From: Flavobacteriia bacterium 40-80
Lineage (GTDB): Bacteria; Bacteroidota; Bacteroidia; Flavobacteriales_D; Crocinitomicaceae
Length of the DNA: 64,000 nt
Assembly: GCA_001899145.1 (NCBI GenBank)
Contig: MKVF01000018.1
Span: 434,001-498,000 of the forward strand
Reading direction: 5' to 3'
Shown here: piece after piece, positions 14,263 through 24,378 of the stretch
How positions within the stretch are numbered: the first letter of the stretch is position 1
Layout: every line of letters starts with the position of its first letter
The notes under the pieces: generated by a model
What the model saw: the letters and a program-made list of their open reading frames with translations, nothing else
Databases searched by the model: none
What the model was told of the DNA's origin: nothing
Translations under genes and position numbers: made by a program

Positions 14263-16980
14263 TTATTCTTTTATGATTTTGTATAAATTGTGAAGGTCTC
14301 CTTTTTTCAGCTTCAGAATATAAGTTCCTGCCGCATACTCTTCAAGACTTATTCTTGTCTTTATTTCGTTCATGGTCAGAGTGTTTAGAAGACGCCCCTG
14401 GATGTCCGTGATTTTTATCTCTATACCGTTGAAGTCATCTGTTTCCACATATACCAAGCCGTTGTTCGGATTGGGATATACTTTTACTTTTCCGAATGCC
14501 TGCTGGCTGCTTATTTTCAGATTATTTACTTCAAAGCAGTTGCTGGTAATGCTGACGTCAGGGCAGTCCAGAGACGTCAGGCGAACGGCATATACTCCGT
14601 TTTTCATCAGGTGGAATTGCTTATTCGTTGCTCCGGAAATTGGTAAAAGGTCATTTTCGCAATCCAGCCATTGATAGCTGACATTTGCTGCTTCAGCTAT
14701 TAATAAGCTGTCGATAAATGTAATTTGTGTGCTGATCACCGGATTACCAATGGAAAGATGAGTGGTCACTACGCTGTCACAGCCTTTGGTGTCTGTTAAG
14801 GTATCGATATAAGTACCATTAGTGGTATAAATGTGCCCGCCGATGGAGTAAGCCTCTCCCGCGCATAGCTGAATCACCTGATCTTTTTTATTTTCAGGAA
14901 GAACATTGAGTGAAGTGCTGATAATGCTGTCACATCCTTTCGTGGTCTGTAAAGTTGTGGTATAGAATCCGGCGGAAGTATAGTGATTATTGCCTATTGT
15001 CAGCGTATCTCCATGGCAGAGTGTTACTTGCTGGTAATTGTTGAAAGATGGATTCACAACTACGTTTACCGCGATGGAATTTGTGTCGCAGTGATATCCT
15101 CCCTCGCTGACCACATGGAAACGGTATTCGCCGGACATCGCCGGAGTGGCGTTATTTCTCACTAATACCAAACTCTGAAGTCTATAACCATTAGGTCCTG
15201 TCCAAAATACAGAGCTGATATTGTTAACGGGAATTCCGGTAATGTTGATCTGATTCCCCTGGCAAAAGACAGTTGTTCCCGTATAGCTCGGATTTCCGAT
15301 CAGGTCTCCGCATATATAGAAATTCCTTGTTTCATAATGAGACCATTTTCTGTTTTCATCCTGCAGCCGGATATGGATACGATGATCTCCGTCACTTAAG
15401 GAGGAAACGTCAAGGGCCAGCGGCAGATTACTGATACTGGTTTGTGCCGGAACAGCAAATGCAATACCGTTTCCTGCCCCCGGATCCGAATCGAAGAAAT
15501 ATTCTCCTTTCAGAAAATTTGTGGAAGTAGTGCCTTGTGATGCGGACAGGATAAAGAATGCTGCACTTTCGTAGTGGCTCCAGCGCCCCTGGTCCTCTTT
15601 GACACGAGCGTATAAAAGGTGAAATCCTTCCGAAAGAGTAGTGGTTGGAACGGAAATCATTCCTGAGAAGTTTGTTCCCGGTATTAATGAAAAGGAAGTT
15701 CCGTTTTCTATTCCCGGATCTGAATCGATAAACCATTCTCCTGAAATCAGGTTGGTTGTTGTTGAATTGCCGGGATTTTCCAATATATAGAACAGCGCGC
15801 TTTCATAATGACTCCAACGCCCCAGATTATCCTTTACACGGATGAATAAATTATGAAATCCGGTATTTAATCCTGTTGTCGGGACGCTGATTATTCCTGA
15901 AAATCCGGTTCCTGCAGTTAAAGTAAAAGGCATCGCGTTTCCAATACCCGGATCGTTCTCCAGGAACCATTCTCCCGTAACTAAATCTGCTGTTACCTGG
16001 CTTCCCGGGTCACTCAAAACATAAAACTGCTGGTTTTCATAATGACTCCAGCTTCCAAGGTTATCTTTTACCCTGATGAATAAGCTGTGAAATCCTGCAT
16101 TTAGCCCTGTAGTTGATAAATCAATGATTCCCGAAAAGCTGGTCCCCGCAGTTAATGTAAAAGGCGTTGCGTTTCCAATACCCGGATCGTTCTCCAGGAA
16201 CCATTCTCCCGCAACCAGATCTGCTGCTGCCTGACTCCCTGAATTATCCAATACATAGAATGATTTGCTTTCATAATGGCTCCAGTGTCCGAGATTATCT
16301 TTTACCCGGATGAACATATTATGAAAACCTCCGCTTAATCCCGTGATTGATAAATCGATGATGCCGGAAAAGCTGGTTCCTGCAGTTAATGTAAAAGGCG
16401 TTCCGTTTCCGGTTCCCGGATCTGTTTCTAAGAACCATTCTCCGGCAACTACATCTGCTGCTGCCTGGCCTCCTGAACTATCCAATACATAAAACGATTT
16501 GCTTTCATAATGGCTCCAGCGTCCCAGGTTGTCTTTTACCCGGATGAACAAGTTATGAAAACCTTTGTTGACAGAGGTTATAGGTAAATTAATAGTTCCT
16601 GAGAAATTAGTCCCCGGAGTCAATGTAAAAGGCATTCCGTTTCCGATTCCCGGATCTGTGTCCAGAAAATATTCTCCGGCAACCACATTCGTCAGGGGCG
16701 AACCAACGGGGATCACTAAAACATAAAATGACTTATTTTCATAATGGCTCCAGCGCCCGAGATTATTTTTTACACGAATGGACAGACTATGAAATCCGGC
16801 TGACAGGCTGGCTGTTGAAATATTGATGGATTCCGATATAGTTGCTGTATTACTTAACATGAAAGTGTTCCCGTTGCCAATTCCGGGATCATGGTCAAAA
16901 AAATATTCTCCTCTCGTAAGTTGTTGTGAAAAACCGCTTCCGATAAGAAAAGTAAAAAGCAAGGCTATATACGTCCGCAT
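14263..16980 (-). CDS. T9SS type A cargo protein with seven 78-residue WSHYE repeats
   Basis: 905 residues. A signal peptide (about 1-19) is followed by seven tandem repeats of about 78 residues (roughly 20-550). Each runs GEWFLxxDPGIGN - PFTLTAGTxFSGxI - GFHxLFIRVKDNLGxWSHYE - FYVL. An Ig-like segment with cysteines (550-640) and two copies of a C-x27-GCDS module (about 645-735) follow. The C-terminus VYPNPNNGLVYVET to YKIIKE is a T9SS type A (Por secretion tail) domain. The repeats are strongly alike and the DNA copies are in 234-base register, so the array has expanded recently. It is secreted to the cell surface. Ligand or role unknown; adhesion or surface-layer structure is plausible. 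It follows the beta-helix gene by 44 bases. Confidence 0.88.
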   Translation of the reverse strand: MRTYIALLFTFLIGSGFSQQLTRGEYFFDHDPGIGNGNTFMLSNTATISESINISTASLSAGFHSLSIRVKNNLGRWSHYENKSFYVLVIPVGSPLTNVVAGEYFLDTDPGIGNGMPFTLTPGTNFSGTINLPITSVNKGFHNLFIRVKDNLGRWSHYESKSFYVLDSSGGQAAADVVAGEWFLETDPGTGNGTPFTLTAGTSFSGIIDLSITGLSGGFHNMFIRVKDNLGHWSHYESKSFYVLDNSGSQAAADLVAGEWFLENDPGIGNATPFTLTAGTSFSGIIDLSTTGLNAGFHSLFIRVKDNLGSWSHYENQQFYVLSDPGSQVTADLVTGEWFLENDPGIGNAMPFTLTAGTGFSGIISVPTTGLNTGFHNLFIRVKDNLGRWSHYESALFYILENPGNSTTTNLISGEWFIDSDPGIENGTSFSLIPGTNFSGMISVPTTTLSEGFHLLYARVKEDQGRWSHYESAAFFILSASQGTTSTNFLKGEYFFDSDPGAGNGIAFAVPAQTSISNLPLALDVSSLSDGDHRIHIRLQDENRKWSHYETRNFYICGDLIGNPSYTGTTVFCQGNQINITGIPVNNISSVFWTGPNGYRLQSLVLVRNNATPAMSGEYRFHVVSEGGYHCDTNSIAVNVVVNPSFNNYQQVTLCHGDTLTIGNNHYTSAGFYTTTLQTTKGCDSIISTSLNVLPENKKDQVIQLCAGEAYSIGGHIYTTNGTYIDTLTDTKGCDSVVTTHLSIGNPVISTQITFIDSLLIAEAANVSYQWLDCENDLLPISGATNKQFHLMKNGVYAVRLTSLDCPDVSITSNCFEVNNLKISSQQAFGKVKVYPNPNNGLVYVETDDFNGIEIKITDIQGRLLNTLTMNEIKTRISLEEYAAGTYILKLKKGDLHNLYKIIKE
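15480..16940 (-). repeat. Array of 234-bp tandem coding repeats
   Basis: The seven protein repeats correspond to 234-base DNA units. Units beginning near 15907, 16141 and 16375 align with exact 234-base spacing. The two middle copies share a stretch of more than 40 identical bases around 15933-15975 and 16167-16209. The near-identity suggests duplication or gene conversion. Confidence 0.8.
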
Positions 16981-17024
16981 TTTAATTAAGTTGAAAATGA
17001 ATTACATTTTCTATTCCCGCTAAC

Positions 17025-18131
17025 TCATGGCTGAGTAGTGGCGTTCAGTTGGATTTGTAACGTTCCTCCGGAGTTGACTACAGGATTGTTAATGGTCATT
17101 CCTGTAATAACGGGTATTGCGTTAGGCAATGGAAAATAGCGATAACGAGAATCCGTGGAGCTTCCATCTCTCCAAGGTTTCGGACCGTTATAGACTCCTA
17201 AATCAGTACCGTCTGTTCCCGCATTTTTAGCAGGTGATCCTGCCTGGAGATGAAAATCAGCGAAAGGACCTGAAGCAGGTACTGTGTGGGTATAAGCAAA
17301 TAAAGCAGTGAAAGTAATCGGACTGACAAACAACGGGTCTACATTAAAAAGGTTATTAATCGATGTATTTCCATTCAGTGAAAAACCAGAAGTACTGATT
17401 GTTGAAGATGATGCATAGAAAAGATTATTTGAATAAATCACATTTTTACAGCTCACATCAGTCGCAAATGTTGTATTATTATAAACAATATTATTCGCAA
17501 CGACACCTCCGTTTAAGACAAGCCTTACCGCAAAAATATTTCCGATAACTAAGTTGTTGCTACCGGCTGAAGAAGAAGCGCTTAACGAAAAGAACATATT
17601 TTGTTTTATTTCACTTCCGTAAAGATTCCCGTTAGTTAAGTTATTAATAATGGAATTGTTAATTTTCAGGCCATATACATTATTTTTTAGTGTCATGGTA
17701 TTGATTTTACAATAGCTGACCTCTACAGTATCTACTGAATTTGTTAGTGTTGCATTTTTTTCATATACATTTAGATTGCCTATTAATAAGCCGATCAGTT
17801 TGGTTTTTGAGGCGTGCTCTAATGTTGTTGTATTATACGTTAAAGTTACAGTACCTAAAGTTGATGTACTTAATGGTGCTTTATTGGGCATCGCTCCTTC
17901 GCCTATTATAACTAAACGCTTTGTAACAACGGCATTTCCGTAAGAAGTGGACGAACGATGAATCAATAGTGTATCTCCTGCCACTGCTGCATCTATAGCT
18001 GTTTGTAAATCAGTGTATTGCCCGGGAGAAGGATTGCTGTTATTCACGGTAAGAATAGCAGAATATAGCTCCTGGCTGGTAATTAACAAGAAGATATATA
18101 AAACAATATTTTGTATTTTTTTCATATTCAA
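17025..18131 (-). CDS. Secreted parallel beta-helix protein
   Basis: 368 residues with a signal peptide (about 1-24) and an opening ILTVNNSNPSPGQYTDLQTAIDAAVAGDTLLIHRSS, the usual start of right-handed beta-helix repeat proteins. Many short N/V/I-rich coils follow (NNVYGLKINNSIINNLTNGNLYGSEI). A closing block SPAKNAGTDGTDLGVYNGPKPWRDG resembles choice-of-anchor and polysaccharide-lyase-like proteins. No Por tail or CHU_C domain is present; the protein ends at NATTQP, so the route of display is unclear. Carbohydrate binding or cleavage is possible by fold only. It lies between a glycosyltransferase gene and the WSHYE-repeat gene. An 18-bp perfect palindrome overlaps its candidate promoter. Confidence 0.72.
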   Translation of the reverse strand: MNMKKIQNIVLYIFLLITSQELYSAILTVNNSNPSPGQYTDLQTAIDAAVAGDTLLIHRSSTSYGNAVVTKRLVIIGEGAMPNKAPLSTSTLGTVTLTYNTTTLEHASKTKLIGLLIGNLNVYEKNATLTNSVDTVEVSYCKINTMTLKNNVYGLKINNSIINNLTNGNLYGSEIKQNMFFSLSASSSAGSNNLVIGNIFAVRLVLNGGVVANNIVYNNTTFATDVSCKNVIYSNNLFYASSSTISTSGFSLNGNTSINNLFNVDPLFVSPITFTALFAYTHTVPASGPFADFHLQAGSPAKNAGTDGTDLGVYNGPKPWRDGSSTDSRYRYFPLPNAIPVITGMTINNPVVNSGGTLQIQLNATTQP

Positions 18132-18147
18132 TTAATTATTGCTCCAA

Positions 18148-18171
18148 CAAATGTATGTAAATATTTACATA
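18148..18171 (-). promoter_or_regulatory. Candidate promoter with an 18-bp perfect palindromic operator
   Basis: CAAATGTA (18148-18155) gives TACATTTG, a -7 box, on the minus strand 16 bases before the ATG of the beta-helix gene. TATGTAAATATTTACATA (18154-18171) is a perfect 18-bp palindrome. It overlaps the upstream edge of the box and the spacer, the position expected of a repressor operator. Confidence 0.5.
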
Positions 18172-18199
18172 AACGAAAAAGGAATAAGATTCGTTTAGT

Positions 18200-19522
18200 T
18201 TAGTCGTAATTTTTTATCAAAAAAGCCAATTGCTTCGTCTGTATTTTACGTGAGTATTTCTCTGCATTTGTTGTAGAACTTTCTATTTGCCGTGTTTTTT
18301 CAAATTCAGAAAAAAGCTCATTTAGAACCTGTTCAAGATGAGCAGCGTTTTCTACTACAATTCCGCTATTTGTCTCTCTGATAAGATCAGCCTGCAGATG
18401 TTCGCTGACTCCGCTGATGCTTTTGGCGTCGTAATAGTCATTCTTTAATTTGTTTGCTTCGGGGTCATTTTCAAAGCAGAGTAATATTTTCCGGTTTAAC
18501 GCCAGGCACTCGTAAATCTTGGTGCCCATATAGGAATAATAGTTAAATAAAAGCAGGGCATTACTATGTGAAATGCGTTCCAGTAATTGTCGGTTGGGCA
18601 TTTTAGGAAAGAAAAAAACAGTTTGCTTCAGCAACGGATATTGCAGCAATAATTGTTCTATTTCAGGTTGCTTATTTATACCGTAAAATTCGATACGGAG
18701 CTTTTTTGACGGATTTTTTGTCAGGTAGGAGTGTATTGTGCGTATAAAAGAAAGGTAAGGATGCCAGTCATATATTGTTCCTGCCATCGAGATCGTCAGG
18801 ATTTCATTGTTTTGTTTGAATGTGCCCAGATTATTGAAAGCCGACTCATCGTAACCGTTTGTGATAATGTGGATTTTGTCGTTATTTAATTGTTGCTGTA
18901 TTTTTACTTTGCAAAACTCGGAAACGGTAGTGATAAATGCAGCATTTTTCAGATATTTCTTCTGTTCCCGTTTATCAAATAAATATTTTATTCCCGAAAC
19001 GTTTTTATCCTTAACCCAGGTGTCCCGATAATCGGCTATCCAGGGTAATTGATATTTTCTGGATAGCCTGGACGCATATCTGAATAAAATAAATGGTTCT
19101 CCTGTTGCGATAATTATATCAACTTCATTGTTTCTGAGATATTCGTCGGCTGCTTTATAAAGAGAAAATTTCGTTCCTATTGGGAAAAAATGCTGTCCTA
19201 TTTCATAAAATCCGGTGCTCAGCTTTTTTAAAACAGACCATATAAAACCGCTCTTCCCTTTTAATGTCAGGCGATTTGAAAGAGTAGCCCTGTAAGGGGC
19301 TTTTATAATCGTTCCCCTTTCATTTGTGATTGTAATTGTATCTTTTGTTTCGCTTGGTTCGATATAATCAAGAGGACTTCCATGTTTAGGATTCCAGTTG
19401 CGGGTGATAACTACCGGATATAATCCCATTTCAAAAAAATGTTCATACCAATAATGAGGACGTAATGCTCCTACAGAGACATAAGGTGGAAAATCATACG
19501 CCAGAATCAGTACTTTTTTCAT
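18200..19522 (-). CDS. Glycosyltransferase, GT4-like (GT-B fold)
   Basis: 440 residues from the ATG at 19522, whose first bases overlap the TGA of the upstream gene (ATGA), the coupling seen at other junctions in this operon; an ATG 12 bases upstream is possible. The opening MKKVLILAYDFPPYVSVGALRPHYW is typical of GT4-family enzymes that act on surface glycans. A middle DYRDTWVKDK block and a C-terminal Rossmann region with ITNGYDESAFNN follow. The usual C-terminal EX7E is weak. It is the last gene of the leftward polysaccharide cluster. Donor and acceptor sugars cannot be read. Confidence 0.8.
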   Translation of the reverse strand: MKKVLILAYDFPPYVSVGALRPHYWYEHFFEMGLYPVVITRNWNPKHGSPLDYIEPSETKDTITITNERGTIIKAPYRATLSNRLTLKGKSGFIWSVLKKLSTGFYEIGQHFFPIGTKFSLYKAADEYLRNNEVDIIIATGEPFILFRYASRLSRKYQLPWIADYRDTWVKDKNVSGIKYLFDKREQKKYLKNAAFITTVSEFCKVKIQQQLNNDKIHIITNGYDESAFNNLGTFKQNNEILTISMAGTIYDWHPYLSFIRTIHSYLTKNPSKKLRIEFYGINKQPEIEQLLLQYPLLKQTVFFFPKMPNRQLLERISHSNALLLFNYYSYMGTKIYECLALNRKILLCFENDPEANKLKNDYYDAKSISGVSEHLQADLIRETNSGIVVENAAHLEQVLNELFSEFEKTRQIESSTTNAEKYSRKIQTKQLAFLIKNYD

Positions 19523-20673
19523 TTTTGCAGGCATTTGTTATACGTCTTTATTAATTGGGAATATATAGGGTGCTCAGAGAATTTCTGTTGACATCGCATT
19601 CTGATAATATCGGGATGATCATGATGTCCTTCTAAAAGAGCTACTATCTTTTCAACGAATAGATCTGCGTTATTTTGTTCTATAATAAAACCATCTCCTT
19701 CTTCCACAATATCTCTGGGGCCTCCGGAATCCGTTACCAATACAGGTGTTCCTAAAGCCAGCGCTTCTGCGATTGTCAAGCCGAATGTTTCTAATCTGGA
19801 TGCAGAGATCAGTAATTTTGATTCTGCAATGAATTTCAGGGTCTCATCCCGGTTCAATCTGGGATATGTTATGAGGTTAGATATACCTTTTGATTGATGT
19901 GAAAACGAATCGGTATCAAAACCTTTTCCGGCAAGAAACAGATGGATTAGCATTTCAGGATGGGCAGTCAGAAAGCGCTTCCATGCATCTAATAAAAACA
20001 CCTGATTTTTTCGGGGAGAAAAATCTCCGATAGCAATGATTTGATTCTTTTTTGTTGTGAATGGATAAGTAAAGAACGTTTCATCCACGATGTTGTGCAT
20101 AACACTTATATTACTGTTTCGGGAATCCTTGTAAACAATAGAATGCTCTTTAGCATAATTGCTCACAAACAATATTTTTTTGGCGTGATCAATCAGCTTA
20201 TGAATAGCCGCTCTGTCAATAGCATCAAATTGTTCCGGAGCAAAAATCAATCCCGAAGTGTGTTCAGTGTGAATTAATGGTTTTTGGATCGCATTTGATA
20301 ATTCCGTTGCTACAATTCCTCCGGAAAGCAGTGCATGTGAATGGATAATGTCCGGTTGGATCATCTTTTGACCTACTAACCGGATTACTTTCTTTGATAA
20401 TTTTTTGTAATAGAATTTTTTCTGTTTAGGGATCCATATATCCACTCCAACCTCAAAAACAGTTACATCATTAAATTGATACTCCCGATTTTTTACCCTT
20501 CTCCCTTTCAGCGTTTCTGTAAAGGTACCTCCCAGATTTGGTTTTATTACTGTTACTTTGTGCCCGTTTTTCTGCAACATTTTGACCTGCTCATGAACGA
20601 AGGAGCCTTCCGTCGGATTTTCATCAGAAGGATACCAGGAAGTGATAATCAGTATTTCAGGCTTATTTTTCAT
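19519..20673 (-). CDS. Glycosyltransferase family 4
   Basis: 384 residues. N-terminal ILIITSWYPSDENPTEGSFVHEQVKMLQKNGHKVTVIKP and C-terminal SASRLETFGLTIAEALALGTPVLVTDSGGPRDIVEEG are classic GT4 blocks; the latter contains the E-x7-E motif that contacts the nucleotide sugar. It is a cytoplasmic enzyme that would extend the exported glycan. It overlaps the upstream GT2 gene by 11 bases and the downstream gene by 4 bases, showing translational coupling in the operon. Confidence 0.92.
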   Translation of the reverse strand: MKNKPEILIITSWYPSDENPTEGSFVHEQVKMLQKNGHKVTVIKPNLGGTFTETLKGRRVKNREYQFNDVTVFEVGVDIWIPKQKKFYYKKLSKKVIRLVGQKMIQPDIIHSHALLSGGIVATELSNAIQKPLIHTEHTSGLIFAPEQFDAIDRAAIHKLIDHAKKILFVSNYAKEHSIVYKDSRNSNISVMHNIVDETFFTYPFTTKKNQIIAIGDFSPRKNQVFLLDAWKRFLTAHPEMLIHLFLAGKGFDTDSFSHQSKGISNLITYPRLNRDETLKFIAESKLLISASRLETFGLTIAEALALGTPVLVTDSGGPRDIVEEGDGFIIEQNNADLFVEKIVALLEGHHDHPDIIRMRCQQKFSEHPIYSQLIKTYNKCLQK

Positions 20674-21577
20674 GAATTCCGATGTTTAATTGATTGATGA
20701 AAATCTTTGGAAATTCCTTTATTAAATATACCGAAGGTTGATGAAGAAATGCTTTCAGCCATATTTTCAGGGCAACGATTAATTGTTTGTTTTGACGTGC
20801 CTGATAAAGATACATTTGATATTTCGAAGAAATATAAGTGTCAAAATCTTTTGTGTCCGCTTTTCCTGAAAACAAATCGTGATAATTTATTTTTAAGTCA
20901 TTTATGGCGGTAATGTACTGTGTTACTTCTTTGATTTTCACTTTCTGATAACCTTGCTGAACACTGCTTTCGCTTGTGATATTCTGTCTGCAGGTATAGG
21001 ACTGAATTTGTATTACCGGATATTGTACCGCGATTCTCAACCATAAATGCGTGTCTTCCCAAATCCTGTAATTTATATTAAATCGATTTTTTTCTAAGAT
21101 TGAATGATGGACACATACAGAATTAATCAGAATAAATTTGCTCCAGATTTCTTTAACTACGTTTACTGTTGTATCTAAGAACGGATGTTTTCTGATAGTA
21201 CCGTTTGATTGGATTAAATGTCCTGTAATATATAATCCCGGTTGATTATTTCTGTTCTCAATCTCTGTCTTTAATATTGCTAGATGATGTTCCAGGTATT
21301 CATCATCACTATCCAAAAAACAAATCCACTCTCCTTTTGCGTGTTGTATCCCATTATTGCGGGCTGCGCTGCGTTCTGCATTTTTCTGATGGACATACCG
21401 GATCCGTCGATCCGGGTAATTTAAAACGACCTCTTTTGTGTTGTCTGTTGAACCATCATCAATAATAAGCAGTTCCCAGTCACTACAAGTTTGATTTAAC
21501 ACACTTTCAATTGCGCCGGAAAGAAAATGTGCACGGTTATATGTGGGAATGATAATGGAGAACAAAGGCGGACGCAT
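20663..21577 (-). CDS. Glycosyltransferase family 2
   Basis: 304 residues. GT-A fold with the opening FSIIIPTYNRAHFLSGAIESVLNQT, the nucleotide-binding IIDDGSTDNT and the metal-binding DSDDEYLEHH. The C-terminal third is basic and lacks clear membrane helices. It acts in cytoplasmic glycan assembly. It is part of the leftward operon, 4 bases after the preceding GT2 gene. Confidence 0.92.
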   Translation of the reverse strand: MRPPLFSIIIPTYNRAHFLSGAIESVLNQTCSDWELLIIDDGSTDNTKEVVLNYPDRRIRYVHQKNAERSAARNNGIQHAKGEWICFLDSDDEYLEHHLAILKTEIENRNNQPGLYITGHLIQSNGTIRKHPFLDTTVNVVKEIWSKFILINSVCVHHSILEKNRFNINYRIWEDTHLWLRIAVQYPVIQIQSYTCRQNITSESSVQQGYQKVKIKEVTQYITAINDLKINYHDLFSGKADTKDFDTYISSKYQMYLYQARQNKQLIVALKIWLKAFLHQPSVYLIKEFPKIFINQLNIGIHEK

Positions 21578-21581
21578 TTTA

Positions 21582-22379
21582 TTAATACTTTGACAACAGG
21601 ATTACGATTTTTGAAAAAAATGTTTGTACTTTCCTGATATATATATTTTTGCTTCTTTTTGCGGAGATGTAATAAGTTGGATTCAATTTGATGTAATCAT
21701 CATAGTACTGACTGAATTCATTCTTCAAAATGCTTTCTCGTTCTTTATCAACGATATTTCTGTATGCAGGCAAGCTGCTGACACCGTCAAGCATGAACCT
21801 GGAAAGAGAATAGTTAACGGATTTGTAAGAAGCGTTGTGTTTAAACATGGCAAGTATATTGAACTTCCAGTCAGACATTATCTTAAGTGTCTCGTCATAT
21901 AATCCGATTGATTCAAATAATGAATGCTTAATCAAAAGTGACTGGTGTGCAATATTGGAATTGAACAAGTAATAAAAATTAAGCAGTTGCGGATGAGTTT
22001 TTAATCGTTCCGTTTTATCAGGAGCAATTAACCTGATGTCAAAAACAATGAAATCGGTATCATCAATATGTTTAACAGCTTCGGACAATGAATGTTCATT
22101 ATCCAGTTCATCTCCGCTGTTTAAAAATAATACATAATCACCTTTTGCTTTACGGATCCCTTTGTTCATGGCATTATAAATACCTTTATCAGCTTCGCTT
22201 ACCCAATAAGTGATAGTGTCCGCATAGCTATCGATTACCTCTTTGCTGCCGTCATTGCTTCCACCATCGATAATGATGTATTCATAATCATTATAATTTT
22301 GTGCTGCGACACTTTGTATGGTGTTCGCAAGTCCTTCCCGGTTATTATAATTTATGGTAATAACACTAATTCGAGGCAT
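21582..22379 (-). CDS. Glycosyltransferase family 2
   Basis: 265 residues. The GT-A opening [42 protein letters not shown], the block [33 protein letters not shown] and the later [19 protein letters not shown] place it with WcaA/PgaC-like GT2 enzymes of surface-polysaccharide loci. It overlaps the end of gmd by 14 bases. Confidence 0.92.
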   Translation of the reverse strand: MPRISVITINYNNREGLANTIQSVAAQNYNDYEYIIIDGGSNDGSKEVIDSYADTITYWVSEADKGIYNAMNKGIRKAKGDYVLFLNSGDELDNEHSLSEAVKHIDDTDFIVFDIRLIAPDKTERLKTHPQLLNFYYLFNSNIAHQSLLIKHSLFESIGLYDETLKIMSDWKFNILAMFKHNASYKSVNYSLSRFMLDGVSSLPAYRNIVDKERESILKNEFSQYYDDYIKLNPTYYISAKRSKNIYIRKVQTFFSKIVILLSKY

Positions 22380-23439
22380 TTTTTACAAGTTTAAGATCGT
22401 TTTCAACCATCTCTTTTATTAATGAATCTAAAGAATATTTCCGGATCCATCCTAATTCGGTAACGGCTTTATCCGCGTTACCTATCAGCAGGTCAACTTC
22501 TGTCGGACGATAGTATCCCGGATCTACCCGTATAACGATTTCATTGATTTTAAGCTGGTAATCCGGATGATTACATTTGACAATTCTGCCAACCTCATTT
22601 TCATTCTCTCCTTCAAATGATAATTCAATCCCGATTTCCTGGAAAGAACGTTTAACGAAATCACGCACAGTAGTTGTGATCCCGGTGGCAACTACATAAT
22701 CATCCGCTTTTTCCTGCTGTAGCATCAGCCACATCGCCTCTACATAATCTTTTGCATGTCCCCAGTCTCTCTGGGCATTCAGATTTCCCAGGTATAAGCA
22801 GCTTTGCCTTCCCAAAGCAATGTTTGCAACTCCCATGGTAATTTTTCTTGTTACAAATGTTTCCCCTCTGCGTGGTGATTCATGATTAAACAAGATTCCG
22901 TTACAGATAAACATATCATAAGCTTCTCTGTAATTTTTTGAGATCCAGAAAGCATATAGCTTAGCTACTCCGTAAGGTGAACGCGGATAGAATGGTGTTG
23001 TTTCACTTTGCGGTGTTTCCTGTACCAGTCCATATAATTCTGAGGTAGAAGCCTGATAGATTTTTACTTTATCCTTCAATCCTAATATCCTGACAGCTTC
23101 CAGAATTCTGAGCGTACCTACGCCGTCAACATTAGCAACATATTCCGGTGAATCAAAGCTGACCTTCACATGGCTCATCGCTCCGAGATTGTAGATCTCA
23201 TCCGGTTGAACTTCCTGGATAATCCGGATAATGTTGGTAGAATCTGTTAAATCACCATAATGTAATTTGAACCGGATGTTATTTTCGTGCTGGTCGATAT
23301 ACAGATGATCTATTCTTTGCGTATTAAAAGAGGATGCTCTCCGTTTTATTCCATGAACCTCATATCCTTTTTCCAAGAGGAGCTCTGCCAGATAAGAACC
23401 ATCCTGTCCTGTTATTCCTGTTATTAGTGCTTTCTTCAT
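22366..23439 (-). CDS. gmd: GDP-mannose 4,6-dehydratase
   Basis: 357 residues, normal for Gmd. It converts GDP-D-mannose to GDP-4-keto-6-deoxy-D-mannose. Visible features: [27 protein letters not shown] (NADP-binding, 8-34), the active-site segment [33 protein letters not shown] with Tyr and Lys of YxxxK, and [15 protein letters not shown]. The adjacent fcl gene (9-base gap) completes GDP-L-fucose synthesis. No manC or manB is seen in the window, so GDP-mannose comes from elsewhere. Confidence 0.97.
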   Translation of the reverse strand: MKKALITGITGQDGSYLAELLLEKGYEVHGIKRRASSFNTQRIDHLYIDQHENNIRFKLHYGDLTDSTNIIRIIQEVQPDEIYNLGAMSHVKVSFDSPEYVANVDGVGTLRILEAVRILGLKDKVKIYQASTSELYGLVQETPQSETTPFYPRSPYGVAKLYAFWISKNYREAYDMFICNGILFNHESPRRGETFVTRKITMGVANIALGRQSCLYLGNLNAQRDWGHAKDYVEAMWLMLQQEKADDYVVATGITTTVRDFVKRSFQEIGIELSFEGENENEVGRIVKCNHPDYQLKINEIVIRVDPGYYRPTEVDLLIGNADKAVTELGWIRKYSLDSLIKEMVENDLKLVKNASN

Positions 23440-23448
23440 ACTTACAAA

Positions 23449-24369
23449 TTAGTGTAAAAATTTACTGGAATATACTCCCTTGATCCCATCTTCAAGGGAA
23501 ATGGCTGCATTCCAGCCCATCTGATTGATTTTGGATACATCCATTAATTTTCTTGGAGTACCGTTCGGTCTGCTGGTATCCCAGGTAATTTCGCCCTTGA
23601 AACCTACTATATTACTGATAATTTCAGCCAGCTGTTTTATTGTGATGTCTTTACCTGTCCCGATATTGACATGATTCAATCCGTTATAGTGCTCCATGAG
23701 GAAGAGGCAGGCTTCTGCTAAATCATCCACATGGAGGAACTCTCTCATGGGGCTTCCGTCTCCCCACAATACCACATTTTCATTGGTATTCTTTGCATCG
23801 TGAAATTTTTTCAGCATTGCAGGAAGAACGTGAGACGAATTCAGATCATAATTATCATTAGGGCCGTAAAGATTGGTAGGCATAGCCGATATAAAATTAC
23901 ATCCATATTGTTGTCGGTATGTTTCGCACAGCTTTATCCCTGCAATTTTTGCTATTGCATAAGGCTCATTTGTGGGTTCCAGCTCTCCTGTCAGTAGATA
24001 TTCTTCTTTTAGTGGCTGCGGTGCAAGTTTTGGATAAATACAACTTGAACCCAGAAATAACAGCTTCTTTACCCCGTGAATAAATGATTGGTGTATGATG
24101 TTCGATTCGATCATTAAATTATCGTACAGAAAATCGGCTCTATAGGTATCATTAGCGAGAATTCCTCCTACTTTTGCGGCTGCAACAAATACATAATCCG
24201 GTTTGTTTTGCATAAAGAAATCAGCTACGTCCTGCTGATTTCTCAAGTCCAGCTCTTTTGAGGTTTTCTTTAAAATATTGGTGAACCCGTTTTTCGATAA
24301 TAAACGCTCAATGGCGCTCCCAACCATTCCTGTGTGTCCTGCAATATATATTTTATCTGATTTATTCAT
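23449..24369 (-). CDS. fcl: GDP-L-fucose synthase
   Basis: 306 residues. This dual epimerase-reductase turns the Gmd product into GDP-L-fucose. The NADP motif is GHTGMVGSAI (11-20). The catalytic region shows GSSCIYPKLAPQPLKEE and YAIAKIAGIKLCETYR. The segment PTNLYGPNDNYDLNSSHVLPAMLKKFH is diagnostic of the family. It pairs with gmd downstream and lies 9 bases after the acyltransferase gene. Confidence 0.97.
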   Translation of the reverse strand: MNKSDKIYIAGHTGMVGSAIERLLSKNGFTNILKKTSKELDLRNQQDVADFFMQNKPDYVFVAAAKVGGILANDTYRADFLYDNLMIESNIIHQSFIHGVKKLLFLGSSCIYPKLAPQPLKEEYLLTGELEPTNEPYAIAKIAGIKLCETYRQQYGCNFISAMPTNLYGPNDNYDLNSSHVLPAMLKKFHDAKNTNENVVLWGDGSPMREFLHVDDLAEACLFLMEHYNGLNHVNIGTGKDITIKQLAEIISNIVGFKGEITWDTSRPNGTPRKLMDVSKINQMGWNAAISLEDGIKGVYSSKFLH

Positions 24370-24378
24370 CTCAATTTT

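Noticed and set aside
14263-16980. Repeat array as CRISPR
   Set aside because: The units are 234 bases, coding and in frame, without spacers.
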